Part shown: one piece after another, positions 1 through 8,796 of the stretch
Numbering within the stretch: the first letter of the stretch is position 1
How the letters are laid out: every line of letters begins with the position of its first letter
Assembly (NCBI GenBank): GCA_963736575.1
Contig: CAVTPD010000003.1
Coordinates: 310,001-374,000, forward strand
Direction: 5' to 3'
Length of the DNA stretch: 64,000 nt
Origin: CAVTPD01 sp963736575
GTDB taxonomy: Bacteria > Bacteroidota > Bacteroidia > Cytophagales > JAAEPT01
Translations under genes and position numbers: made by a program
The notes under the pieces: model-generated
The model's database searches: none
The model's input: only the letters and a program-made list of their open reading frames with translations
What the model was told of the DNA's origin: nothing

Positions 1-249
1 ATGTGGGTCTAAAGAACTGGCTAATTCAGTAAAGACTCTATTTTCAATCTGACCAAGTTTTACGCTATCTACATATTTTTCATCTATTAAATTTAGTACT
101 TGCCGGTACTTATTAATAGAAGAATTCACTTTACTGGTAGGGACTTTATTATTGGTAAAATAGATCCCTAAAAGCACCCCCACTGCTAAAGCAAGGGCAA
201 AGCCAAGCGGCTGAAAAGGGTTTGTTTTTCTTTCTTCGTGATTGTTCAA
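1..249 (-). CDS. S41-family C-terminal processing protease (CtpA/Prc type), N-terminal fragment
   Basis: Only the first 83 codons lie in the window; the rest runs off the left edge. The frame opens after an in-frame TAG with a TTG codon (LNNHEERKTNPFQP), and no ATG or GTG is available near it, so TTG is the chosen start. A hydrophobic segment at about residues 14-31 (LGFALALAVGVLLGIYF) looks like a signal anchor. It is followed by a helical stretch with IDEKYVDSV and ending ELASSLDPH, the usual N-terminal signature of Bacteroidota carboxyl-terminal processing proteases, before the PDZ domain. The catalytic Ser/Lys part is outside the window. It lies 26 nt downstream of the TonB receptor on the same strand. 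Family call is by recognition of the N-terminus only. Confidence 0.72.
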   Translation of the reverse strand, partial: MNNHEERKTNPFQPLGFALALAVGVLLGIYFTNNKVPTSKVNSSINKYRQVLNLIDEKYVDSVKLGQIENRVFTELASSLDPH

Positions 250-275
250 AGCAGGTTGAAGATACGTCTAGAATC

Positions 276-2714
276 TTATAATTCTAACTGTACGGTAAGA
301 TAAAAAGTTCGGGCAGCGGCTGTTATAATTCCGGGACCTGGGTAACTAGAAGCTCTTCTGGTAAAATATGCCTTATTGGTAATGTTGTTCACTCCAAATT
401 CGAAACGGAAAGCATTATAGTTATACGCCAGCCCAGCATCTAAAACTGTATAAGAAGGTATTATTCCGCCAACAGCATCTGGTGTGGTTTCTGCATTACT
501 GGCATCTGTATAATGTTTAGCCACATAAGAAACTAAGAAAGTAGCCTCAAAGTCTTTCCATATAGTATTAAACCCGTATTTGGTTGTTATTGGCGGTACT
601 AATTCTACCAATTTCCCTTCAATACCGGGCACGTTACTGTTAATGTATTTAGCATTGGTATAAGAAAAATTAACAAAAGTATTCAGCACAAAGTTATCTA
701 AATTCTGCGGTGCAAGACTTTGCGTAATATTCCATTCCAATAAACTTTCAACACCATAATTTCTAGAATCTGAAACATTGGTACGTTGGCGAACTAGTTT
801 CTGTAAACGATTGTCAAACACTAGAAGATCCCCAATCCTATCTGAATAATGTAGATAAAAGAAACTAACATCATAACGTATGGCTTTACCTAAAAAACCC
901 CTGGCACCAATGTCTGAACTAAACCCTCGTTCGTCTTTAAGATTTGGGTCTACCACAAAAGAGGGGTTACTAATTCTTAAGTCCGAAAAGTTGATGCTTT
1001 TAAAATTCTGAGAGAGGTTTAAATAGAATTCATTTTGATCAGTCAATCGGTAACTGGTTCCTAAACCTAACAAAAACACACTTCGTTCGCGTACAATTTC
1101 TTCGTTAATTAAATTGGTTTCTAACACAATCCCATTGATAGAATTCTCTCGCTTGTAATACCCTTCAGATGTTGTTTTAATGTATTCGTAACGCGCACCG
1201 GGCGTAACAGACCAAGTATCACTTAAACGGATCATGTTTTCAGTAAAAAGAGCAATGTTGTTATTGCGATTATCGTAATCTGAATCTAAAGAATCTTTTT
1301 GGTCTATGAAATTATAATTAGGGTCTTTGTCATCTGAAGCTTCCCCTTGTTTATTGATTGTTTTTCCAAAATAGGCTCTGTATCCGAATAAAAACGCAGC
1401 CGATTTGTTCTTGAATTGATATTTATGCAACAATCTTGTTTCTTGCCCAAAATTGGTAAAATCACCTACTATTAAATTCCGCTCGCCACCAACATCTGCC
1501 CGGTCTATTCTAGTAAGTACTCCCAAAGATTGGCGGGTAGCAAACAAAGCAAAATTCCGAACATCTAAATGCGTGTTTTCACTAATCTTATATTTCAGTA
1601 ATAAAGCGGGTAAATTCCAACGTACCTTAAACCAGTTTCTTTCTCGGTTAGATTGGTACGGATTATCCTTAAACTGATCGTCAGTCAAACCACCTGGTTG
1701 TTGAGAATTGTACGACATGTGCGTATAATTCAGTCGGATGTTGATTTTTTCGGTAGCCTGATAACCCACATTGGCATATCCCAAATGGTAATTAAAACCC
1801 GAATTAGGTCTATTCGCACATTTTTCAGCTCTTTTATAGTGGTAATAACCAACATAAGACCATTTCCCTTCTGTACCACTTACCAAATTAGAAGAGTTAA
1901 TTAAATTATTGCTTCCAAAAGATTGACGGGTTACAATGTGTACACTAGTGTCTTCAGCAGGTTCTTTTAACACATAATTAACCATACCTCCAATTTGTGT
2001 TCCGTACTGAAGGGAAGCGCCACCGCGTACAATTTGTATTTCTTTGGTTAATTCTGCTGGTGGTGTGTAGTAGCTTTCTGGATAACCCAAGGCATCTGCA
2101 CTAATGTCATATCCGTTTTGACGAACATTAAAACTAGCTGTTCTTTTGGGTGAAAGCCCTCTACCGCCAATATCTAGTTGAAGTCCGCCACAATCGCTGC
2201 TCCAAATATTTAAACCGGGTACTTTCGAATATATTTCACGGGCGTTGTTACTGGCTTTGTTGGCTTGAATTTCATCCATAACCACCACATCTGTTTTCTT
2301 AGATTCGTAGATCTCGGTAAACCCAACCGATTCCATACTTCTGCTACCGAAGCTTCTTTCTTTCTTAGTACCTTCTACAACTGCCTCTTTTATTACTTCT
2401 ACTTCCCCTAAAAGAATAGTTTTAAGCCGAATATCTTTATCTATAATTTCTACTTTCTTAGAAATACTTTGAAAACCCTCTCCAAAGAAATTTAAATAAT
2501 ATACCCCCGGGCTTAAGTGTGGGATGATAAAACTACCCGAATCATCGGTTTTGTAAATGTGCGTATGACCACTTAAAAAAATCTCAACCCCTGAAATAGG
2601 CTCAGAACTAGCTTTAGAACTTACTTTACCCGTAATGTTGTACTTTTCTGCAGCCACCGCATTTAGCGAAAGCAAAAAAATAAAACATAGTAAAGCTCCT
2701 ACTCTATTTCCCAT
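276..2714 (-). CDS. TonB-dependent outer-membrane receptor, FecA-like, with carboxypeptidase-regulatory-like N-terminal domain
   Basis: 812 aa. Signal peptide at about residues 1-22, then a CarboxypepD_reg-like beta-sandwich at about 25-100 (ITGKVSSKASSEPISGVEIF), usual for Bacteroidota receptors. The plug domain at about 130-252 includes VVVMDEIQANKASNNAREIY and IVRGGASLQYGTQIGGMVNY. The remainder is a 22-stranded type barrel with alternating aromatic strands ending RTFYLTVQLEL. It should import a ferric chelate across the outer membrane using TonB energy. The start overlaps the end of the HTTM gene by 11 nt, and imelysin and DUF4856 genes lie upstream on the same strand, so an iron substrate is the best inference. 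The exact ligand cannot be read from sequence. Confidence 0.9.
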   Translation of the reverse strand: MGNRVGALLCFIFLLSLNAVAAEKYNITGKVSSKASSEPISGVEIFLSGHTHIYKTDDSGSFIIPHLSPGVYYLNFFGEGFQSISKKVEIIDKDIRLKTILLGEVEVIKEAVVEGTKKERSFGSRSMESVGFTEIYESKKTDVVVMDEIQANKASNNAREIYSKVPGLNIWSSDCGGLQLDIGGRGLSPKRTASFNVRQNGYDISADALGYPESYYTPPAELTKEIQIVRGGASLQYGTQIGGMVNYVLKEPAEDTSVHIVTRQSFGSNNLINSSNLVSGTEGKWSYVGYYHYKRAEKCANRPNSGFNYHLGYANVGYQATEKINIRLNYTHMSYNSQQPGGLTDDQFKDNPYQSNRERNWFKVRWNLPALLLKYKISENTHLDVRNFALFATRQSLGVLTRIDRADVGGERNLIVGDFTNFGQETRLLHKYQFKNKSAAFLFGYRAYFGKTINKQGEASDDKDPNYNFIDQKDSLDSDYDNRNNNIALFTENMIRLSDTWSVTPGARYEYIKTTSEGYYKRENSINGIVLETNLINEEIVRERSVFLLGLGTSYRLTDQNEFYLNLSQNFKSINFSDLRISNPSFVVDPNLKDERGFSSDIGARGFLGKAIRYDVSFFYLHYSDRIGDLLVFDNRLQKLVRQRTNVSDSRNYGVESLLEWNITQSLAPQNLDNFVLNTFVNFSYTNAKYINSNVPGIEGKLVELVPPITTKYGFNTIWKDFEATFLVSYVAKHYTDASNAETTPDAVGGIIPSYTVLDAGLAYNYNAFRFEFGVNNITNKAYFTRRASSYPGPGIITAAARTFYLTVQLEL

Positions 2715-4033
2715 TTCCTTCTAGCGGAATTACCCACTTCAGTTCTTTTCCTTCTAAATTTACCTTTGTTAAATCTACCGTTGGATCAACATAACGCTGG
2801 CTCCCTCTTCCGTTAAGTGTAACAAAACAGTCGGCAAAGATAGCAATATCTTCTAAACCTTGCTCCTTCAAATCTTTTTCTACCCAATGCACATAATCTA
2901 AAATCATATCTGGCTGAAAACTCACTTGCTTTTCTTGTTGGGGTGACAGGTATTTTTTGTTGTTAATGTAGAATTCTCGGTTGTTCTTTTTGTCTAAAAC
3001 GCGCAGTTGAATATGACCCGCTTTTTCCATTAACATTACCCGCCAAGAGAAACGGTAACCGCGTTCGTTCCAAAACAAATTGCCTTTGTAATACAAATGA
3101 CGAAACGGTATTAGTAACTGAAACACAAAATAAACCGCTAAAACACTCAACAAAACCTTCTCTTTGACTACTCTTTTCAGCTTCGTTTTGTCAGAAAGCC
3201 CTGTCCATAGTTTTTCATGAAATTCATCTGAAAAAAAGATTAGCGTTAGACCAATCATTATTAGCGGAAACAAACCAATCTGAAACAAGATTTTGGTAAG
3301 CACGTGAAAAACTACAACAGCAATATAAGCCATCCACCGGGTTGGTTTATACTGCAATGCAAAAGCAACGGTTAGGTCGTAAAACATTCCCACCCAACTG
3401 AAGACATATGCTGCCCACTCTTTGGCCAGAATTGAGCCAATAAGCGGTAAATCTGTATGTGCTTTTAACCAAATTCTTAAGGGCTGTGCTTCTAACAGCC
3501 AATCGGCATTAATTTTAGCAATACCAGCAAAGAAATAGACAAAACCCAATTGCAATTTAAAGATGACAATTGTCCAACGGGGAACTTGTGAATAGGATTC
3601 TTTCTTGAAATAGGCATCTAAAGAATAAGCTGCATTAGCGGGAACAAAAATTAGCAAGAAAGCCGCCATACACACAAAATAGTGATGATTTAAGTAGTTG
3701 CTTTTGTCTATAATTTCGACATATGTAAAAGAAAGAAAAAAAAGGATGGTAGACAATCTGTAGACAATAGCCCAATGCAATTCCTATAGAAGAAATACCA
3801 ATTATTACAAATAAGGAATAAACGAAGGTAGGATTATAGGGCTGTACCCAACTAAAACCAAAAAAAGGAAAATAAATTTTAGGATCTAGGTACAAAGACT
3901 CTATCCAACCGTAATGGTTAAACCGAAGTACCCCAAAAAACATAACAGCTCCAAAAATCACCCTAAAGGTAATTAATGGAGCTATAGATGTCTGTTCCGT
4001 TAAGTAAGAAACAATTTTTTTAGTCACCGTCAC
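2704..4033 (-). pseudogene. HTTM-domain (vitamin K-dependent gamma-carboxylase-like) membrane protein, frameshifted
   Basis: Two overlapping frames give one protein of about 440 aa. The N-terminal part starts with GTG at 4033 (MTVTKKIVSYL, then FRVIFGAVMFFGVLRF). The C-terminal part carries YRLSTILFFLSFTYVEIIDKSN, SNYLNHHYFV and several membrane helices, then a soluble tail ending WVIPLEGNGK. The break is near 3770, in the TATTGTC context on the coding strand; losing one T or gaining two restores a continuous HTTM frame. HTTM proteins are multi-pass membrane proteins related to vitamin K-dependent gamma-carboxylase; the role of the bacterial ones is largely unknown. It overlaps imelysin (upstream) and the TonB receptor (downstream), so it is part of the iron operon. 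Sequencing error is as likely as real decay. Confidence 0.8.
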
Positions 4034-5163
4034 CGCTCTGATACGTGATTTGTACCGATAATGCCGAAGACATATCTGCTTTATAATAAGGAATTACGGC
4101 CTGTATTTTTTGTACCGCTGTTGCTACTGTAAGATTCGCCATTTACAATAGATTCAGATAATGTTTCCGGAATAGCATCTACTGCTGTTTTAGCTTCTTC
4201 AAAAACTTGTTGTGTTACCGTTACCAAAGACTGGTCACCGTGCTTAGCATCTACAGAGTTTAATAAGGTAGCCAAACCTTGCGTTGGAGTACCGTCATAC
4301 GTTTCTCCATTATAAAGCATTTCAATACCGTGGAGACCTGCTTTATTCAATTCTAAGGAATAACCACTGTAATAGGCTTGTACAGCTTCTGGGATATTTA
4401 TTGCCTTGCGCCGACTCTAAACCTGCGGGTTCTCTAATTTGATTTCTAGACAGATTCTAATGCTAGATTGACACCGTTTACTAAAAACCCTAAAGTACTG
4501 GAAACACTGTTACCTGTATTAGAAATAAAGTAGTTTGCGTAATTATCACCTATCGGTAGCCCAACCGTTATAAGTGGCATCTACTGCTATTTTTACTTGA
4601 GACACATAATCGTTTAATAACTGCTTAGCATTTGTTGTATTTTCAAAATAGGTAAGCGTAGCGGCAGCATCTCCTTTTCCAAACAACAAATAATCAATTG
4701 CCGGAAAACCAATGGCTCTAAATTGGGTTCTGGAATTTAAATCGTAATCTGCCATTTCGAAGCATTATCATCAACTCTAGCCGTTTCTACAGGAAAGACT
4801 ATTATAGGTTCTGCATAGACCAAAATTATCATCTGCCGGACCAAATTTATCATATGAAGCCACATATTGAAAACTAATATATGCTTCTTTATAACTTGAC
4901 GTTTTAACGGCTCTAAATTTAGTTAGTGAAGGTGAGCTGTAAATGCATTTGCATCTGTTTCTAACTGCGCTACTTTATGTTTTTAAATCTAAATACGAAG
5001 GAAGAATAATATCATTAGCAACGGATTCGTAAACTGACATGCTCACTTCTGCCGATGGCCCATCATTCTTTTCTTCATCCCCGTTGAACCATCTTTTTCC
5101 TTGCAAGCCGTAAAGCCTACAAGGAAAACAAATGATGAGCTGATAAAACGTGTATTTTAAAAT
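4020..5163 (-). pseudogene. Imelysin-family (peptidase M75-like) iron-regulated lipoprotein, multiply frameshifted
   Basis: Pieces in all three minus frames join in order into one imelysin-like lipoprotein: signal and lipobox (SSSFVFLVGFTACKEKDG), ESVANDIILPSYLDLKT, SYKEAYISFQYVASYDKFGP, DLNSRTQFRAIGFPAIDYLL, NYFISNTGN, REPAGLESAQGN, NKAGLHGIEMLYNGETYDGT, ending IPYYKADMSSALSVQITYQS and a TAA at 4020-4022. Imelysins are periplasmic or surface helical-bundle proteins linked to iron acquisition. The family's GxHxxE-type motif appears here as GFPAID, a form I recall from Bacteroidota homologues. The start codon near 5155-5163 is not readable, so that end is approximate. At least five indels are needed. 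Neighbours are DUF4856 upstream and HTTM downstream. Confidence 0.75.
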
Positions 5164-5164
5164 A

Positions 5165-6243
5165 TTAGTTAGCGCCATAAGTCGCTTCTAATTCAGCTTT
5201 AATTGTAGCTAAGTTCTGTTTTACTAACTGTAGCTAAAATCTGCATAATCTAGATAAATAAGCAATCTATTTCAGAAGAAGAAACTTTAGCATCTGACTT
5301 AAATTTTAAAGACCAGATAAAAGCATATGCTTCAGATAATGGATGACAGATAATCACCCGGTGTAGTTTGATAGCGATAGTTCCGATTGCATCACCGATG
5401 TACTTAGCAGCCTGTAAACCAATTACTAGCTTCCCAGTTTTCTCGGATAATAGCTACTTGTGTTCTTAAACGCTTGCATCGTCTTTGTTAGCAACGGCTG
5501 CTCTACCATGCAAGAAATGCTTCCATCAATACCGTTTCTAAACCTCTTGATTTTGCGTATTTTGCATGGTATTCAGAAACAGCTCCTTCAGCAGGGAAAT
5601 CTACACCGGCACCAAAGTATCCGAAACCTTCGTCAAAATGATGTTCTCTTTCTGTGTAAGTTTTTCCTTCTACAAGCGTTTCGTTATCGTCTGCTAAAAG
5701 ATTATCAATATCTAAGTAATTATCTACTGCTTGGTTAAAGAAAACAGCACCCATAAGTCCTTTTTCAACTAATTGAACATGTTCGTGTCCTTTTTCATTG
5801 ATAATTATAAAACTTCCGTTCGATCTTTCTACTAAAGAATCAGAGGCTTCAAAATCAGCAAACCAAGACTTTATAGTTGTAACCGCGTCAGCTGTTGCTG
5901 TTTTGCTTTCTAATTGTTTGGTTGAAGAAAAAGAAAATAAGCCACCTGCATCTTGCGCATTATCACTACCTGCACCAGCATTGCTGTACATAGTATTTAA
6001 ATCTAATGCGGTAACATCAGCAGTAACATCTTCATGCTTTTGAGACATGTAGCTTTTATTTCTGCTAATTGGTTTCTTCTGTCTACTTGTCCGGAAAAAC
6101 TTACTGTAGAATCTACCTTCAGCATTTGTGAATTCGTAAGTAGACGGAACTCATAGCTTGAAGAGTTATCATCTTCGTCATTTTTCTTACATGAAAAAAG
6201 CAACTGCGGTAAGCGCAGAAGCAAATAATATTTTTTTAAGCAT
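5165..6243 (-). pseudogene. DUF4856 lipoprotein (imelysin-associated iron-uptake protein), multiply frameshifted
   Basis: First gene of the iron operon. The ATG at 6241-6243 begins MLKKILFASALTAVAFF; adding one T to the six-T run (A run at 6194-6199) continues it into SCKKNDEDDNSS, restoring a lipobox. Further frame changes are needed around 6060-6160. From 6048 to 5503 the frame is clean: DLNTMYSNAGAG, FIIINEKGHEHVQLVEKGLM, GAVFFNQAVDNYLDIDNLL, YTEREHHFDEGFGYFGAGVD. This is diagnostic of DUF4856. The tail (TQVAIIRENWEAS, SEAYAFIWSLKFKSDAKV, IKAELEATYGAN) is again spread over frames. DUF4856 proteins usually sit beside imelysins and TonB receptors; molecular function is unknown. Reading sense is preserved across breaks, so the damage is recent or artefactual. 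Confidence 0.78.
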
Positions 6244-6279
6244 GGCTAATTTTATTTAGACTTATTTTTAATAGCACGG

Positions 6280-6311
6280 CAAAAATATATAAGCAAAAGA
6301 TAAAAGCCAAA
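6280..6311 (-). promoter_or_regulatory. Bacteroidota-type promoter of the iron-uptake operon
   Basis: On the minus strand a TTTG (plus-strand CAAA at 6308-6311) is followed after exactly 20 nt by TATTTTTG (plus-strand CAAAAATA at 6280-6287). This matches the primary sigma-factor consensus of this phylum, TTTG at -33 and TAnnTTTG at -7. Transcription would start near 6273 and leave a leader of about 30 nt before the ATG at 6243. Confidence 0.65.
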
Positions 6312-6313
6312 CT

Positions 6314-6326
6314 ATTTAGACTAAAT
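6314..6326. promoter_or_regulatory. Palindromic operator, probable metal-dependent repressor site (DtxR/MntR-like)
   Basis: A perfect 13-bp palindrome, ATTTAG-A-CTAAAT on the plus strand, lies directly upstream of the -33 element. A second, imperfect copy (ATTTAGACTTAT, about 6254-6265) lies between the predicted start site and the ATG. The TTAG...CTAA arrangement resembles sites of DtxR/MntR/IdeR-family repressors. Assignment to a particular regulator is inference. Confidence 0.45.
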
Positions 6327-6330
6327 CTAA

Positions 6331-7540
6331 TTAAAAAGAGACTTGAGTTAATTCTTCGGGAGATAGGGCATTAGGGAAAAAAGAAAGTGTCTTAGCAATC
6401 ACTTTATCTACCACTACATCTGGACAAGAAGCACCGCCGGTAATTAATATTTTTACTTTTTCTTTAGACGGAATAAACTGAGGAGTTTCTAAGAAAGTAT
6501 CTTCTCTAAATTTATAGGAACGAATACTACCGTCTTCTTTAATTTCTTCGTGTGTAGAAATATGATAGGTAGTCAATTTTTCTTCGCACAATTCTACCAA
6601 ATGAGAGGTATTAGAACTGTTGTAACCACCTACTACAAAAGCAAAATCGGCCGGTTTTTCTAACATGCCATAAACTGCTTTTTGATTATCTGAAGTAGCA
6701 TAACACAAGGTGTCTCTGGTGTCTGCAAAAAAACCTTCTCCGTTTTCTTGTATAGTTTCGGATTTTAAGAAATCGGCAATTTCTTGTGTTTCAGTAGCCA
6801 ACATAGTGGTTTGATTCACTACCCCCAAAGACTTAAGATCTTTTTCAGGATTAAACCCTTCCGAATATTTACCTTTAAATTCTTCGTAAAAATCTTCGGG
6901 AGATTTTTCTTTATTAATGTATTTGGCCAAAGCCTGAGCTTCTTTCAAATTCTGTACAATTACAGCAGGACCAAATTCTTTAGCATGCGAAAAGGTAGCT
7001 CTTGTTTCTTCGTGCTTGGCTTTCCCATGTATAACAATGGTAAAATTATCTTGTCCCAAGTTTGGCAGAACGATTCCATACTTTTTCTACAAATGGGACA
7101 AGTAGTATCGTAGGTCTTCATTTGAACACCTAAACTTTTCAGTTTTGTTCAATTTCTACTGTGGTACCAAAAGCAGGAATAACCACTACATCATCTGCTT
7201 TTAGGTCTTCCCATTTCATTAACATTTCACCAGAAGTATCTTGAATAAACTGAACACCTTGTTCCATTAAATCCTGATTCACTAACGGGTTGTGAATCAT
7301 TTCACTTAATAGAAAAATACGCTGTCCTTTATGTTCTTGAATAACTTTATAAATAATTTCGATAGCATTTTCTACCCCATAACAAAAACCAAAATGACGT
7401 GCTATGTAGAAAACTACCGGTCCAAAATCTAATTCTGTAGGCGTAAAATCAGCTTTTAACTTATCGTTCTGCTTTCGTAAATTCTTTATTTCCGAAATAA
7501 GCGTACTGCGATAAGCAACCGGTATATCGAATTGTTTCAT
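6331..7540 (-). pseudogene. ispH: 4-hydroxy-3-methylbut-2-enyl diphosphate reductase (IspH/LytB), frame broken by three clustered indels
   Basis: Last enzyme of the MEP isoprenoid pathway, an Fe-S protein producing IPP and DMAPP. The N-terminal part (7540-7139) has the first cluster cysteine in ARHFGFCYGVENA and the downstream EMIHNP. The C-terminal part (7059-6331) has HGKAKHEETRATFSHA, VVGGYNSSNTSHL and the third cysteine in ITGGASCPDVVVDKVI. Between them the expected sequence with the second cysteine (TTCP-VEKVW) can be read only by switching frames. One A is missing opposite T-run 7143-7146, one base is extra at GGG 7095-7097, and one is extra at CCC 7055-7057. IspH is normally essential here, so a consensus error is more likely than a true pseudogene. 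Spacing to the next upstream gene is 3 nt. Confidence 0.85.
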
Positions 7541-7543
7541 GGA

Positions 7544-8068
7544 CTAGTGTTTGGTAAGAAACAGAAACTTGAATGATGTGATCAATGTACCAAAAACACC
7601 TAGTATGCACAAACCTGCACCCGGAATTGCTAACCATTGCAATTGTTCTTTGGCAGCACCTGTGCTTCCCAAAGCCGGCGCATTAATTCCGGCAAAAAGC
7701 CAGAACAAGGCATATAACAACGCACCTAAACCTAAACAGATAGATAAAATACTTTTACTCTGAAATCTACCAGGTATTACCGACAATACTAATATTAAAA
7801 CCACCGCTGTTGTTCCAATACCGTTAGCATGTATATGTGAACGTTTAAAATAAGCCCATGATTTAGAAACTACTTTATCTTTTGCTTCTTGATTTTCATA
7901 CGTACCAGCTGGTGCATTTTCTGCTTTATTTCTTAAAAAATCTTTCATATTATCTTCAGCCGCTCCAAAAAAGCCTCCTAAAATAAATCCAAAAAGAATA
8001 GTAATTATAGATAGTATAAGGCCAAGTCTTACTACTACTATCTGATCAACAATTTTATTAAACCACAT
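7544..8068 (-). CDS. Unrecognised four-helix membrane protein between ispH and ispD
   Basis: 174 aa with about four membrane helices: residues 10-34, 84-104, 108-128 and 146-170. A soluble loop (about 38-75) is rich in charged residues, with DNMKDFLRNKAENAPAGTYE. A short HIHANGIGTTAV motif sits at the entry to the second helix; paired histidines at a membrane boundary could bind a metal or heme, but nothing else supports this. I do not recognise the family. It is packed between ispD (2 nt) and ispH (3 nt) on the same strand, so it is co-expressed with isoprenoid genes. Its reading frame is intact although ispH next to it is broken. Confidence 0.75.
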   Translation of the reverse strand: MWFNKIVDQIVVVRLGLILSIITILFGFILGGFFGAAEDNMKDFLRNKAENAPAGTYENQEAKDKVVSKSWAYFKRSHIHANGIGTTAVVLILVLSVIPGRFQSKSILSICLGLGALLYALFWLFAGINAPALGSTGAAKEQLQWLAIPGAGLCILGVFGTLITSFKFLFLTKH

Positions 8069-8070
8069 AT

Positions 8071-8742
8071 CTATAAATTTTTAATTATGTTCTGGGCAAC
8101 CAAAAGGTCTTCTGGGGTAGTAATCTTTATATTAGAATACGAACCATCTATTAAATTTATGTTAAATCCTAGACTTTCAAAAACGGCCGCATCATCTGTA
8201 AACAAATCATTGTATGGTTTTTCATACCCCTGTTTTAAATAACTAAGCTGAAAAGTCTGCGGTGTCTGTATCACTCGGTAATTATCCCTTACTACGGCTT
8301 TATTCCCTTTTTCATCTATAAAACGCAATGAGTCTTTGGGTTTCACCGATACTACTGCCGATTTATTTTTTTCTGCTTCCGAAAAAGATTTCTCAATTAA
8401 CTCTATTGTTATTAAGGGCCTAACGCCGTCGTGTATGGCTACTAAAGCATTTTCTTCTTCTATTGAGGAAATGCCATTCTTTACAGAGTCAAAGCGTAAT
8501 TTTCCGCCAGAAACCACCTTATGAACCAGAGTAAAATTATATTCTTTTATTAATCCCGCCCAATATTCAATTTGATCTTTTGGCAAAACCAATATAATGG
8601 AACACTTCAGTTTAGGATTATAAAATTTCTCAAGCGTGTGCATAAGAATGGGTTTTCCTGCCAACAGTAAAAACTGTTTGGGAATATTGGCCCCCATTCT
8701 GGTTCCTGTACCACCTGCTACTATTATTGCGTACCTTTTCAA
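8071..8742 (-). CDS. ispD: 2-C-methyl-D-erythritol 4-phosphate cytidylyltransferase
   Basis: 223 aa, normal length. It transfers CMP from CTP to MEP, the third step of the MEP pathway, in the cytosol. The N-terminal nucleotide-binding loop reads IIVAGGTGTRMGANIPKQ, with the glycine-rich stretch and Arg/Lys expected for the family. Further matches are KPILMHTLEKF, VAIHDGVRPLI (substrate loop) and YRVIQTPQTF, with TDDAAVFE near the C-terminus. It lies in a run with the membrane protein and ispH, so two MEP enzymes are likely co-transcribed. A strong intrinsic terminator separates it from queA upstream, so it probably has its own promoter or depends on read-through. Confidence 0.95.
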   Translation of the reverse strand: MKRYAIIVAGGTGTRMGANIPKQFLLLAGKPILMHTLEKFYNPKLKCSIILVLPKDQIEYWAGLIKEYNFTLVHKVVSGGKLRFDSVKNGISSIEEENALVAIHDGVRPLITIELIEKSFSEAEKNKSAVVSVKPKDSLRFIDEKGNKAVVRDNYRVIQTPQTFQLSYLKQGYEKPYNDLFTDDAAVFESLGFNINLIDGSYSNIKITTPEDLLVAQNIIKNL

Positions 8743-8744
8743 AA

Positions 8745-8773
8745 CAAAAAAGCCCCGGTTTTAAGGCCGGGGC
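8745..8773 (-). terminator. Intrinsic terminator downstream of queA
   Basis: A GC-rich inverted repeat GCCCCGG (8752-8758) / CCGGGGC (8767-8773) has an 8-nt loop. On the minus strand it is followed by a run of T (A run at 8745-8751). It lies just after the queA stop and before the ispD start. Confidence 0.85.
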
Positions 8774-8796
8774 AATTTAAATAGATTTATTGAATT

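Noticed and set aside
7050..7150. Programmed frameshifting in ispH
   Set aside because: Three separate shifts in about 90 bp, no slippery heptamer with a downstream structure, and nearby genes are broken in the same way.
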